DNA from: Petrolisthes cinctipes
Lineage: Eukaryota; Arthropoda; Malacostraca; Decapoda; Porcellanidae
Reading direction: 5' to 3'
Length of the DNA: 64,000 bases
Assembly (NCBI GenBank): GCA_033782935.1
Contig: JAWQEG010000470.1
Span: 2,480,001 to 2,544,000, forward strand
A program made the translations under genes and the position numbers. Below the pieces are notes generated by a model. The model was not told where the DNA came from. It worked only from the letters and a program-made list of their open reading frames with translations, and ran no database searches. Below, one piece after another: positions 37,329 through 50,950 of the stretch; within the stretch, counting starts at the first letter, position 1; every line of letters begins with the position of its first letter.

Positions 37329-40142
37329 TGCACAAAGTAGATATGTGTATGCATCTTCTGTATCCGTTTATATCCCAAATTCAGGCTCAAAACACCTGAA
37401 AATTAGATATTTTTGGGTCCCAGAAGCGATCTGTACATGCCTACTTAGTGCTAGAATATTTTCTAAATATAGGCCCAAAACGTGTTAAAAATCGATATTT
37501 TAGGTGCCCAAAGTCGATATGTGCATGCATCCTCTGTACCTGTTTATATCTCAAATTCAGGCTCAAAACACCCGAAAATTCGATATTTTTGGGTCCCAGA
37601 AGCGATCTGTATACGCCTACTCCTTGCTAGAATGTATTCAAGATACAGACCCAATACATGCTCAAAATCGATATTTTAGGTGCAAGAAGTCGATATGTGC
37701 ATGCATCTTCAGTACCCGTTTATATCTCAAATTCAGGCTCAAAACACCCGAAAATTCAATATTTTTCGTTCCCAGAAGCGATCTCTACATGCCTACTCAG
37801 TGCTAGAATATTTTCAAAATATAGGCCCAAAACATGCTAAAAATCAATATTTTGGGTGCCAAAAGTCGATATGTGCATGCATCTTCTGTACCCGTTTATA
37901 TCTTAAATTCAGGCTCAAAACACTCGAAAATTGGATATTTTTGTGTCCCAGAAGCGATCTGTACATGACTACTCAGTGTTAGAGTATTTTCAGAATACTG
38001 GCCCAAAACATGCTAAAAATCGATATTTTGGGTGCCCAAAGTCTATATGTGCATTCATCTTCTGTACCTGTTTATATCTCAAATTAAGGCTCATAACACC
38101 CAAAAATTCAATATTTTTGGGTCCCAGAAGCAATCTGTACATGCCTACTCCTTGCTAGTATGTTTTCAAGATACAGACCCAAAACATGCTCAAAATCGAT
38201 ATTTCAGGTGCAAAAAGTCGATATGTGCATGCATCTTCAGTACCCATTTATATCTCAAATTCAGGTTCAAACACCCGAAAATTCAATATTTTTGGGTCCC
38301 AGAAGCGATCTGTACATGCCTACTCAGTGCTGGAATGTTTTCAAAATATAGGCTCAAAACATGCTAAAAATCGATATTTTAGGTGCACAAAGTCGATATG
38401 TGCATCCATCTTCAGTACCCGTTTATATCTCAAATTCGGGCTCAAAACACCCGAAAAATCGATATTTTTGGGTCCCAGAAGCGATCTGTGCATGCCTACT
38501 CAGTGCTAGAATGTTTTCACAATATAGGCTCAAAACATGCTAAAAATAGATATTTTAGGTGCCTAAAGTAGATATGTGCATGCATCTTCTGTACCCGTTT
38601 ATATCTCAAATTCAGGCTCAAAACACCCGAAAATTCAAAATTTTCCGTTCCCTGAAGCGATCTGTACATGCCTACTCAGTGCTGGAATGTTTTCAAAATA
38701 TAGGCCCAAAACATTAAAAAATCGATATTTTAAGTGTCTAAATTCGATATGTTCATGCATCTTCTGTACCCGTTTATATCTCAAATTCAGGCTCAAAACA
38801 CCCGAAAATTCGATATTTTTGGGTCCCAGAAGCGATCTGTACATGCCTACTCCCTGTTAGAGTATTTTCAAAATACAGGCCCAAAACATGCTGAAAATCG
38901 ATATTTTAGGTGCACAAAGTCGATATGTGTATGCATCTTCTGTATCCGTTTATATCCCAAATTGATACTCAAAACACCCGAAAATTCGATATTTTTGGGT
39001 CCCAGAAGCGATCTGTACATGCCTACTTAGTGCTAGAATATTTTCACAATATAGGCCCAAAACGTGCTAAAAATCGATATTTTGGGTGCCCAAAGTCGAT
39101 ATGTGCATGCATATTCTGTACCCGTTTACATCCCAAATTCAGGTTTAAAACACTCGAAAATTCGATATTTTTGGGTCCCAGAAGCGATCTGTACATGCCT
39201 ACTCCTTGCTAGAATGTTTTCAAGATACAGACCCAAAACATGTTCAAAATCGATATATTAGGTGCAAAAAGGCGATATGTGCATGCATCTTCAGTACCCG
39301 TTTATATCTCAAATTCTGGCTCAAAACACTCGTAAATTCAATGTTTTTGGGTCCCAGAAGCGATCTGTACATGCCTACTCAGTGCTGGAATATTTTCAAA
39401 ATATTGGCACAAAACATGCTAAAAATCGATATTTTAGGTGTCCAAAGTCGATATGTGCAAGCATCTTCTGTACACGTTTACATCCCAAATTAAGGTTTAA
39501 AACACTCTAAAAATCGATATTTTTCGGTTCCAGAAGCTATCTGTACATGCCTACTCAGTGCTGGAATGTTTTCAAAATATAGGCTCAAAACATGCTAAAA
39601 ATCGATATTTTAGGTGTCCAAAGTCGATATGTGCATCCATCTTCAGTACCCGTTTATATCTCAAATTCAGGCTCAAAACACCCGAAAATTCGATATTTTT
39701 GGGTCCCAGAAGCGATTTGTGCATGCCTACTCAGTGCTAGAATGTTTTCACAATATAGGCTCAAAACATGCTAAAAATAGATATTTTAGGTGCCTAAAGT
39801 AGATATGTGCATGCATCTTCTGTACCCGTTTATATCTCAAATTCAGGCTCAAAACACCCGAAAATTCAAAATTTTCCGTTCCCTGAAGCGATCTGTACAT
39901 GCCTACTCAGTGCTGGAATGTTTTCAAAATATAGGCCCAAAACATTAAAAAATCGATATTTTAAGTGTCTAAATTCGATATGTTCATGCATCTTCTGTAC
40001 CCGTTTATATCTCAAATTCAGGCTCAAAACACCCGAAAATTCGATATTTTTGGGTCCCAGAAGCGATCTGTACATGCCTACTCCCTGTTAGAGTATTTTC
40101 AAAATATAGGCAAAAAAACATGCAGAAAATCGATATTTTAGG
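37329..40142 (+). repeat. 16-monomer HOR, copy 2 (2,814 bp)
   Basis: Tandem copy of 34,515-37,328 with few changes, for example AATTCGGGCTC at about 38,435, AATTGATACTC for AATTGATGCTC at about 38,960 and CATCTTTTGTATCC at about 40,167. Confidence 0.9.
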
Positions 40143-41399
40143 TGCACAAAGTAGATATGTGTATGCATCTTTTGTATCCGTTTATATCCCAAATTCAGGC
40201 TCAAAACACCTGAAAATTAGATATTTTTGGGTCCCAGAAGCGATCTGTACATGCCTACTTAGTGCTAGAATATTTTCTAAATATAGGCCCAAAACGTGTT
40301 AAAAATCGATATTTTAGGTGCCCAAAGTCGATATGTGCATGCATCCTCTGTACAAGTTTATATCTCAAATTCAGGCTCAAAACACCCGAAAATTCGATAT
40401 TTTTGGGTCCCAGAAGCGATCTGTATACGCCTACTCCTTGCTAGAATGTATTCAAGATACAGACCCAATACATGCTCAAAATCGATATTTTAGGTGCAAG
40501 AAGTCGATATGTGCATGCATCTTCAGTACCCGTTTATATCTCAAATTCAGGCTCAAAACACCCGAAAATTCAATATTTTTCGTTCCCAGAAGCGATCTCT
40601 ACATGCCTACTCAGTGCTAGAATATTTTCAAAATATAGGCCCAAAACATGCTAAAAATCAATATTTTGGGTGCCAAAAGTCGATATGTGCATGCATCTTC
40701 TGTACCCGTTTATATCTTAAATTCAGGCTCAAAACACTCGAAAATTGGATATTTTTGTGTCCCAGAAGCGATCTGTACATGACTACTCCGTGTTAGAGTA
40801 TTTTCAGAATACTGGCCCAAAACATGCTAAAAATCGATATTTTGGGTGCCCAAAGTCGATATGTGCATTCATCTTCTGTACCTGTTTATATCTCAAATTA
40901 AGGCTCATAACACCCAAAAATTCAATATTTTTGGGTCCCAGAAGCAATCTGTACATGCCTACTCCTTGCTAGTATGTTTTCAAGATACAGACCCAAAACA
41001 TGCTCAAAATCGATATTTCAGGTGCAAAAAGTCGATATGTGCATGCATCTTCAGTACCCATTTATATCTCAAATTCAGGTTCAAACACCCGAAAATTCAA
41101 TATTTTTGGGTCCCAGAAGCGATCTGTACATGCCTACTCAGTGCTGGAATGTTTTCAAAATATAGGCTCAAAACATGCTAAAAATCGATATTTTAGGTGT
41201 CCAAAGTCGATATGTGCATCCATCTTCAGTACCCGTTTATATCTCAAATTCAGGCTCAAAACACCCGAAAATTCGATATTTTTGGGTCCCAGAAGCGATT
41301 TGTGCATCCCTTCTCAGTGCTAGAATGTTTTCACAATATAGGCTCTAAACATGCTAAAAATAGATATTTTAGGTGCCTAAAGTAGATATGTGCATGCAT
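40143..41399 (+). repeat. 16-monomer HOR, partial copy 3
   Basis: This continues the 2,814-bp period for about 7 monomers, up to the start of the 68-bp patch at 41,400. A private GTGCATCCCTTCTCAG lies at about 41,303. Confidence 0.85.
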
Positions 41400-41467
41400 A
41401 TTCTGTACCCGTTTACATCCCAAATTCAGGTTTAAAACACTCGAAAATTCGATATTTTTGGGTCCCA
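41400..41467 (+). other. In-register replacement patch (gene-conversion candidate)
   Basis: Both flanks match 38.5-38.9 kb at exactly +2,814 bp. Between them 68 bp carry another monomer type (CATATTCTG, CGTTTACATCCC, GGTTTAAAACACTCG, TTTTTGGGTCCCAG) in place of the expected CATCTTCTG, CGTTTATATCTC and TTTTCCGTTCCCTG. Possible donors are 36,299-36,366 or 39,113-39,180. The register is unchanged after the patch. Confidence 0.8.
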
Positions 41468-44400
41468 GAAGCGATCTGTACATGCCTACTCAGTGCTGGA
41501 ATGTTTTCAAAATATAGGCCCAAAACATTAAAAAATCGATATTTTAAGTGTCTAAATTCGATATGTTCATGCATCTTCTGTACCCGTTTATATCTCAAAT
41601 TCAGGCTCAAAACACCCGAAAATTCGATATTTTTGGGTCCCAGAAGCGATCTGTACATGCCTACTCCCTGTTAGAGTATTTTCAAAATATAGGCAAAAAA
41701 ACATGCAGAAAATCGATATTTTAGGTGCACAAAGTAGATATGTGTATGCATCTTCTGTATCCGTTTATATCCCAAATTCAGGCTCAAAACACCTGAAAAT
41801 TAGATATTTTTGGGTCCCAGAAGCGATCTGTACATGCCTACTTAGTGCTAGAATATTTTCTAAATATAGGCCCAAAACGTGTTAAAAATCGATATTTTAG
41901 GTGCCCAAAGTCGATATGTGCATGCATCCTCTGTACCTGTTTATATCTCAAATTCAGGCTCAAAACACCCGAAAATTCGATATTTTTGGGTCCCAGAAGC
42001 GATCTGTATACGCCTACTCCTTGCTAGAATGTATTCAAGATACAGACCCAATACATGCTCAAAATCGATATTTTAGGTGCAAGAAGTCGATATGTGCATG
42101 CATCTTCAGTACCCGTTTATATCTCAAATTCAGGCTCAAAACACCCGAAAATTCAATATTTTTCGTTCCCAGAAGCGATCTCTACATGCCTACTCAGTGC
42201 TAGAATATTTTCAAAATATAGGCCCAAAACATGCTAAAAATCAATATTTTGGGTGCCAAAAGTCGATATGTGCATGCATCTTCTGTACCCGTTTATATCT
42301 TAAATTCAGGCTCAAAACACTCGAAAATTGGATATTTTTGTGTCCCAGAAGCGATCTGTACATGACTACTCCGTGTTAGAGTATTTTCAGAATACTGGCC
42401 CAAAACATGCTAAAAATCGATATTTTGGGTGCCCAAAGTCGATATGTGCATTCATCTTCTGTACCTGTTTATATCTCAAATTAAGGCTCATAACACCCAA
42501 AAATTCAATATTTTTGGGTCCCAGAAGCGATCTGTACATGCCTACTCCTTGCTAGTATGTTTTCAAGATACAGACCCAAAACATGCTCAAAATCGATATT
42601 TCAGGTGCAAAAAGTCGATATGTGCATGCATCTTCAGTACCCATTTATATCTCAAATTCAGGTTCAAACACCCGAAAATTCAATATTTTTGGGTCCCAGA
42701 AGCGATCTGTACATGCCTACTCAGTGCTGGAATGTTTTCAAAATATAGGCTCAAAACATGCTAAAAATCGATATTTTAGGTGTCCAAAGTCGATATGTGC
42801 ATCCATCTTCAGTACCCGTTTATATCTCAAATTCAGGCTCAAAACACAAGAAAATTCGATATTTTTGGGTCCCAGAAGCGATTTGTGCATGCCTACTCAG
42901 TGCTAGAATGTTTTCACAATATAGGCTCAAAACATGCTAAAAATAGATATTTTAGGTGCCTAAAGTAGATATGTGCATGCATCTTCTGTACCCGTTTATA
43001 TCTCAAATTCAGGCTCAAAACACCCGAAAATTCAAAATTTTCCTTTCCCTGAAGCGATCTGTACATGTCTACTCAGTGCTGGAATGTTTTCAAAATATAG
43101 GCCCAAAACATTAAAAAATCGATATTTTAAGTGTCTAAATTCGATATGTTCATGCATCTTCTGTACCCGTTTATATCTCAAATTCAGGCTCAAAACACCC
43201 AAAAATTCGATATTTTTGGGTCCCAGAAGCGATCTGTACATGCCTACTCCCTGTTAGAGTATTTTCAAAATACAGGCCCAAAACATGCTGAAAATCGATA
43301 TTTTAGGTGCACAAAGTAGATATGTGTATGCATCTTCTGTATCCGTTTATATCCCAAATTCAGGCTCAAAACACCTGAAAATTTGATATTTTTGGGTCCC
43401 AGAAGCGATCTGTACATGCCTACTTAGTGCTAGAATATTTTCTAAATATAGGCCCAAAACGTGTTAAAAATCGATATTTTGGGTGCCCAAAGTCGATATG
43501 TGCATGCATCCTCTGTACCTGTTTATATCTCAAATTCAGGCTCAAAACACCCGAAAATTCGATATTTTTGGGTCCCAGAAGCTATCTGTATACGCCTACT
43601 CCTTGCTAGAATGTATTCAAGATACAGACCCAAAACATGCTCAAAATCGATATTTTAGGTGCAAGAAGTCGATATGTGCATGCATCTTCAGTACCCGTTT
43701 ATATCTCAAATTCAGGCTCAAAACACCCGAAAATTCAATATTTTTCGTTCCCAGAAGCGATCTCTACATGCCTACTCAGTGCTAGAATATTTTCAAAATA
43801 TAGGCCCAAAACATGCTAAAAATCGATATTTTGGGTGCCCAAAGTCGATATGTGCATTCATCTTCTGTACCTGTTTATATCTCAAATTAAGGCTCATAAC
43901 ACCCAAAAATTCAATATTTTTGGGTCCCAGAAGCAATCTGTACATGCCTACTCCTTGCTAGTATGTTTTCAAGATACAGACCCAAAACATGCTCAAAATC
44001 GATATTTCAGGTGCAAAAAGTCGATATGTGCATGCATCTTCAGTACCCATTTATATCTCAAATTCAGGTTCAAACACCCGAAAATTCAATATTTTTGGGT
44101 CCCAGAAGCGATCTGTACATGCCTACTCAGTGCTGGAATGTTTTCAAAATATAGGCTCAAAACATGCTAAAAATCGATATTTTAGGTGTCCAAAGTCGAT
44201 ATGTGCATCCATCTTCAGTACCCGTTTATATCTCAAATTCAGGCTCAAAACACCCGAAAATTCGATATTTTTGGGTCCCAGAAGCGATTTGTGCATGCCT
44301 ACTCAGTGCTAGAATGTTTTCACAATATAGGCTCAAAACATGCTAAAAATAGATATTTTAGGTGCCTAAAGTAGATATGTGCATGCATCTTCTGTACCCG

Positions 44401-45900
44401 TTTATATCTCAAATTCAGGCTCAAAACACCCGAAAATTCAAAATTTTCCGTTCCCTGAAGCGATCTGTACATGCCTACTCAGTGCTGGAATGTTTTCAAA
44501 ATATAGGCCCAAAACATTAAAAAATCGATATTTTAAGTGTCTAAATTCGATATGTTCATGCATCTTCTGTACCCGTTTATATCTCAAATTCAGGCTCAAA
44601 ACACCCGAAAATTCGATATTTTTGGGTCCCAGAAGCGATCTGTACATGCCTACTCCTTGCTAGAATGTATTCAAGATACAGACCCAAAACATGCTCAAAA
44701 TAGATATTTTAGGTGCAAGAAGTCGATATGTGCATGCATCTTCAGTACCCGTTTATATCTCAAATTCAGGCTCAAAACACCCGAAAATTCAATATTTTTC
44801 GTTCCCAGAAGCGATCTCTACATGCCTACTCAGTGCTAGAATATTTTCAAAATATAGGCCCAAAACATGCTAAAAATCAATATTTTGGGTGCCAAAAGTC
44901 GATATGTGCATGCATCTTCTGTACCCGTTTATATCTCAAATTCAGGCTCAAAACACTCGAAAATTGGATATTTTTGTGTCCCAGAAGCGATCTGTACGTT
45001 ACTACTCCGTGTTAGAGTATTTTCAGAATACTGGCCCAAAACATGCTAAAAATCGATATTTTGGGTGCCCAAAGTCGATATGTGCATTCATCTTCTGTAC
45101 CTGTTTATATCTCAAATTAAGGCTCATAACACCCAAAAATTCAATATTTTTGGGTCCCAGAAGCAATCTGTACATGCCTACTCCTTGCTAGTATGTTTTC
45201 AAGATACAGACCCAAAACATGCTAAAAATCGATATTTCAGGTGCAAAAAGTCGATATGTGCATGCATCTTCAGTACCCGTTTATATCTCAAATTCAGGCT
45301 CAAAACACCCGAAAATTCGATATTTTTGGGTCCCAGAAGCGATCTATAAATGCCTACTCAGTGCTAGAATGTTTTCACAATATAGGCTCAAAACATGCTA
45401 AAAATAGATATTTTAGGTGCCTAAAGTAGATATGTGCATGCATCTTCTGTACCCGTTTATATCTCAAATTCAGGCTCAAAACACCCGAAAATTCAAAATT
45501 TTCCGTTCCCTGAAGCGATCTGTACATGCCTACTCAGTGCTGGAATGTTTTCAAAATATAGGCCCAAAACATTAAAAAATCGATATTTTAAGTGTCTTAA
45601 TTCGATATGTTCATGCATCTTCTGTACCCGTTTATATCTCAAATTCAGGCTCAAAACACCCGAAAATTCGATATTTTTGGGTCCCAGAAGCGATCTGTAC
45701 ATGCCTAAACCCTGTTAGAGTATTTTCAAAATACAGGCCCAAAACATGCTGAAAATCGATATTTTAGGTGCACAAAGTCGATATGTGTATGCATCTTCTG
45801 TATCCGTTTATATCCCAAATTGATGCTCAAAACACCCGAAAATTCGATATTTTTGGGTCCCAGAAGCGATCTGTACATGCCTACTTAGTGCTAGAATATT
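41468..45900 (+). repeat. 9-monomer HOR variants with monomer losses
   Basis: 40.1-41.0 kb recurs at +1,583 bp as 41.7-42.6 kb, then the order shortens: 42,429 to 43,835 is 1,406 bp (8 monomers) because the marker monomer TTGGATATTTTTGTG is missing near 43,820. A further loss joins different types near 44,650. The marker returns at about 44,964 with GTACGTTACTAC in place of GTACATGACTAC. Confidence 0.8.
43800..43835 (+). other. Unequal-exchange junction, exact loss of one monomer
   Basis: Compared with 42,218-42,430, one complete unit is absent. The left part continues as in the monomer ending GGCCCAAAACATGC, and the right part as in the next unit (GGGTGCCCAAAG, GTGCATTCATC). The switch lies within the shared CCCAAAACATGCTAAAAATC. 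Confidence 0.8.
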
Positions 45901-45921
45901 TTCACAATATAGGCCCAAAAC

Positions 45922-48031
45922 GTGATAAAAATCGATATTTTGGGTGCCCAAAGTCGATATGTGCATGCATATTCTGTACCCGTTTACATCCCAAATTCAG
46001 GTTTAAAACACTCGAAAATTCGATATTTTTGGGTCCCAGAAGCGATCTGTACATGCCTACTCCTTGCTAGAATGTTTTCAAGATACAGACCCAAAACATG
46101 TTCAAAATCGATATTTTAGGTGCAAAAAGGCGATATGTGCATGCATCTTCAGTACCCGTTTATATCTCAAATTCAGGCTCAAAACACTCGTAAAATCAAT
46201 ATTTTTGGGTCCCAGAAGCGATCTGTACATGCCTACTCAGTGCTGGAATATTTTCAAAATATTGGCACAAAACATGCTAAAAATCGATATTTTAGGTGTC
46301 CAAAGTCGATATGTGCAAGCATCTTCTGTACACGTTTACATCCCAAATTAAGGTTTAAAACACTCTAAAAATCGATATTTTTCGGTTCCAGAAGCGATCT
46401 GTACATGCCTACTCAGTGCTAGAATATTTTCAAAATGTAGGCCCAAAACATGCTTAAAATCAATATTTTGGGTGCCCAAAGTCGATATGTGCATGCATCT
46501 TCTGTACCCGTTTATATCTCAAAATCAGTCTAAAAACACCCGAAAATTCGATATTTTTGGGTCCCACAAGCGATCTGTCCATGCCTACTCAGTGCTGGAA
46601 TAGTTTCAAAATATAGGCTCAAAACATGCTAAAAATCGATATTTTAAATGTCTAAAGTCGATATGTGCATGCATCTAAAGTACACGTTTATATCCCAAAT
46701 TCAGGCTCAAAACACCCGAAAATCAATATTTTGGGGTCCCAGAAGCGATCTGTACATGCCTACTCAGTGCTAGAATGTTTTCAAAATATAGGCTCAAAAC
46801 ATGCTACAAATCGATATTTTAGGTGTCCAAAGTCGATATGTGCATGCATTTTCTGTACCCGTTTATATCTCAAATTCAGGCTCAAAACACCAGAAAATTC
46901 AAAACTTTCCGTTCCCTGAAGCGATCTGTACATGCCTACTCAGTGCTGGAATGTTTTCAAAATATAGGCCCAAAACATTAAAAAATCGATATTTTAAGTG
47001 TCTAAAGTCGATATGTGTATGCATCTTCTGTACCCGTTTATATTTAAAATTCAGGCTCAAATCACCCGAAAATTCTATATTTTTGGGTCCCAGAAGCGAT
47101 CTGAACATGCCTACTTAGTGCTAGAATATTTTCTAAATATAGGCCCAAAACGTGTTAAAAATCGATATTTTGGGTGCCCAAAGTCGATATGTGCATTCAT
47201 CTTTTGTACCTGTTTATATCTCAAATTTAGGCTCAAAACACCCGAAAAATCGATATTTTTGGGTCCCAGAAGCGATCTGTACACGCCTACTTAGTGCTAT
47301 AATTTTTTCAAAATATAGGCCCAAAACGTGCTAAAAATCGATATTTTGGGTGCGCAAAGTCGATATGTGCATGCATCTTCTGTATCCGTTTATATCCCAA
47401 ATTCAGGCTCAAAATACCCAAAAATTCGATATTTTTTGGTCCCAGAAGCGATCTCTACATGCCTACTTAGTGCTATAATATTTTCACAATATAGGCCCAA
47501 AACGTGTTAAAAATCGATATTTTAGATGCCCAAAGTCGATATGTGCATGCATCCTCTGTACCTGTTTATATCTCAAATTCAGGCTCAAAACACCCGAAAA
47601 TTCGATATTTTTGGGTCCCAGAAGCGATCTGTATACGCCTACTCCTTGCTAGAATGTATTCAAGATACAGACCCAAAACATGCTCAAAATCGATATTTTA
47701 GGTGCAAGAAGTCGATATGTGCATGCATCTTCAGTACCCGTTTATATCTCAAATTCAGGCTCAAAACACCCGAAAATTCAATATTTTTCGTTCCCAGAAG
47801 CGATCTCTACATGCCTACTCAGTGCTAGAATATTTTCAAAATATAGGCCCAAAACATGCTAAAAATCAATATTTTGGGTGCCAAAAGTCGATATGTTCAT
47901 GCATCTTCTGTACCCGTTTATATCTCAAATTCAGGCTCAAAACACCCGAAAATTCGATATTTTTGGGTCCCAGAAGCGATCTGTACATGCCTACTCCCTG
48001 TTAGAGTATTTTCAAAATACAGGCCCAAAAC
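45922..48031 (+). repeat. 12-monomer HOR, copy 1 (2,110 bp)
   Basis: Order recurs at +2,110 bp: CATATTCTG cassette (45,969 and 48,079), AAAAAGGCGATA, ATTGGCACAAAAC, GCAAGCATCTTC, CATCTAAAG (46,673 and 48,783), CATGCATTTTCTG (46,845 and 48,955), and CAAATTTAGGC. The match weakens beyond about 47,300. Confidence 0.8.
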
Positions 48032-50238
48032 ATGCTGAAAATCGATATTTTAGGTGCCCAAAGTCGATATGTGCATGCATATTCTGTACCCGTTTACATC
48101 CCAAATTCAGGTTTAAAACACTCGAAAATTCGATATTTTTGGGTCCCAGAAGCGATCTGTACATGCCTACTCCTTGCTAGAATGTTTTCAAGATACAGAC
48201 CCAAAACATGTTCAAAATCGATATTTTAGGTGCAAAAAGGCGATAAGTGCATGCATCTTCAGTACCCGTTTATATCTCAAATTCAGGCTCAAAACACTCG
48301 TAAATTCAATATTTTTGGGTCCCAGAAGCGATCTGTACATGCCTACTCAGTGCTGGAATATTTTCAAAATATTGGCACAAAACATGCTAAAAATCGATAT
48401 TTTAGGTGTCCAAAGTCGATATGTGCAAGCATCTTCTGTACACGTTTACATCCCAAATTAAGGTTTAAAACACTCTAAAAATCGATATTTTTCGGTTCCA
48501 GAAGCGATCTGTACATGCCTACTCAGTGCTAGAATATTTTCAAAATGTAGGCCCAAAACATGCTCAAAATCAATATTTTGGGTGCCCAAAGTCGATATGT
48601 GCATGCATCTTCTGTACCCGTTTATATCGCAAAATCAGGCTAAAAACACCCGAAAATTCGATATTTTTGGGTCCCACAAGCAATCTGTCCATCCCTACTC
48701 AGTGCTGGAATATTTTCAAAATATAGGCTCAAAACATGCTAAAAATCGATATTTTAAGTGTCTAAAGTCGATATGTGCATCCATCTAAAGTACCCGTTTA
48801 TATCCCAAATTCAGGCTCAAAACACCCGAAAATCAATATTTTGGGGTCCCAGAAGCGATCTGTACATGCCTACTCAGTGCTAGAATGTTTTCAAAATATA
48901 GGCTCAAAACATGCTACAAATCGATATTTTAGGTGTCCAAAGTCGATATGTGCATGCATTTTCTGTACCCGTTTATATCTCAAATTCAGGCTCAAAACAA
49001 CCGAAAATTCAAAACTTTCCGTTCCCTGAAGCGATCTGTACATGCCTACTCAGTGCTGGAATGTTTTCAAAATATAGGCTCAAAACATTAAAAAATCGAT
49101 ATTTTAAGTGTCTAAAGTCGATATGTGTATGCATCTTCTGTACCCGTTTATATTTAAAATTCAGGCTCAAATCACCCGAAAATTCTATATTTTTGGGTCC
49201 CAGAAGCGATCTGAACATGCCTACTTAGTGCTAGAATATTTTCTAAATATAGGCCCAAAACGTGTTAAAAATCGATATTTTGGGTGCCCAAAGTCGATAT
49301 GTGCATTCATCTTTTGTACCTGTTTATATCTCAAATTTAGGCTCAAAACACCAGAAAAATCGATATTTTTGGGTCCCAGAAGCGATCTGTACACGCCTAC
49401 TCCTTGCTAGAATGTATTCAAGATACAGACCCAAAACATGCTCAAAATCGATATTTTAGGTGCAAGAAGTCGATATGTGCATGATTCTTCAGTACCCGTT
49501 TATATCTCAAATTCAGGCTCAAAACACCCAAAAATTCGATATTTTTCGTTCCCAGAAGCGATCTGTACATGCCTACTTAGTGCTGGAATGTTTTCAAAAT
49601 ATAGGCTCAAAACATGATAATAATCGATATTTTTAGTGTCTAAAGTCGATATGTGCATGCATCTTCTGTATCCGTTTATATCCCAAATTCAGGCTCAAAA
49701 TACCCAAAAATTCGATATTTTTTGGTCCCAGAAGCGATCTGTACATGCCTACTTAGTGCTATAATATTTTCTAAATATAGGCCCAAAACGTGTTAAAAAT
49801 CAATATTTTAGGTGCCCAAAGTCGATATGTGCATGCATCCTCTGTACCTGTTTATATCTCAAATTCAGGCTCAAAACACCCGAAAATTCGATATTTTTGG
49901 GTCCCAGAAGCGATCTGTATACGCCTACTCCTTGCTAGAATGTATTCAAGATACAGACCCAAAACATGCTCAAAATCGATATTTTAGGTGCAAGAAGTCG
50001 ATATGTGCATGCATCTTCAGTACCCGTTTATATCTCAAATTCAGGCTCAAAACACCCGAAAATTCAATATTTTTCGTTCCCAGAAGCGATCTCTACATGC
50101 CTACTCAGTGCTAGAATATTTTCAAAATATAGGCCCAAAACATGCTAAAAATCAATATTTTGGGTGCCAAAAGTCGATATGTGGATGCATCTTCTGTACC
50201 CGTTTATATCTTAAATTCAGGCTCAAAACACTCGAAAA
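48032..50238 (+). repeat. 12-monomer HOR, copy 2 and divergent tail
   Basis: The first about 1.3 kb matches the previous copy. The tail adds types with GTGCATGATTCTTCAG (about 49,477) and CATGATAATAATCG (about 49,613), followed by a return to the 9-mer type monomers of the middle region (GTGCATGCATCCTCTG, about 49,829). Around 49,460-49,790 the sequence is ordinary satellite. Confidence 0.75.
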
Positions 50239-50950
50239 TTGGATATTTTTGTGTCCCAGAAGCGATCTGTACATGACTACTCCGTGTTAGAGTATTTTCA
50301 GAATACTGGCCCAAAACATGCTAAAAATCGATATTTTGGGTGCCCAAAGTCGATATGTGCATTCATCTTCTGTACCTGTTTATATCTCAAATTAAGGCTC
50401 ATAACACCCAAAAATTCAATATTTTTGGGTCCCAGAAGCAATCTGTACATGCCTACTCCTTGCTAGTATGTTTTCAAGATACAGACCCAAAACATGCTCA
50501 AAATCGATATTTCAGGTGCAAAAAGTCGATATGTGCATGCATCTTCAGTACCCATTTATATCTCAAATTCAGGTTCAAACACCCGAAAATTCAATATTTT
50601 TGGGTCCCAGAAGCGATCTGTACATGCCTACTCAGTGCTGGAATGTTTTCAAAATATAGGCTCAAAACATGCTAAAAATCGATATTTTAGGTGTCCAAAG
50701 TCGATATGTGCATCCATCTTCAGTACCCGTTTATATCTCAAATTCAGGCTCAAAAAACCCGAAAATTCGATATTTTTGGGTCCCAGAAGCGATCTGTGCA
50801 TGCCTACTCATTGCTAGAATTTTTTCACAATATAGGCTCAAAACATGCTAAAAATAGATATTTTAGGTGCCTAAAGTAGATATGTGCATGCATCTTCTGT
50901 ACCCGTTTATATCTCAAATTCAGGCTCAAAACACCCGAAAATTCAAAATT
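50239..50950 (+). repeat. 9-mer type monomers bridging to the right block
   Basis: The marker TTGGATATTTTTGTGTCCC lies at 50,239. The order then follows the middle-region HOR, with TGTGGATGCATC at about 50,180 and CTCAAAAAACCCG at about 50,750 as local states later copied to 54-58 kb. Confidence 0.8.
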
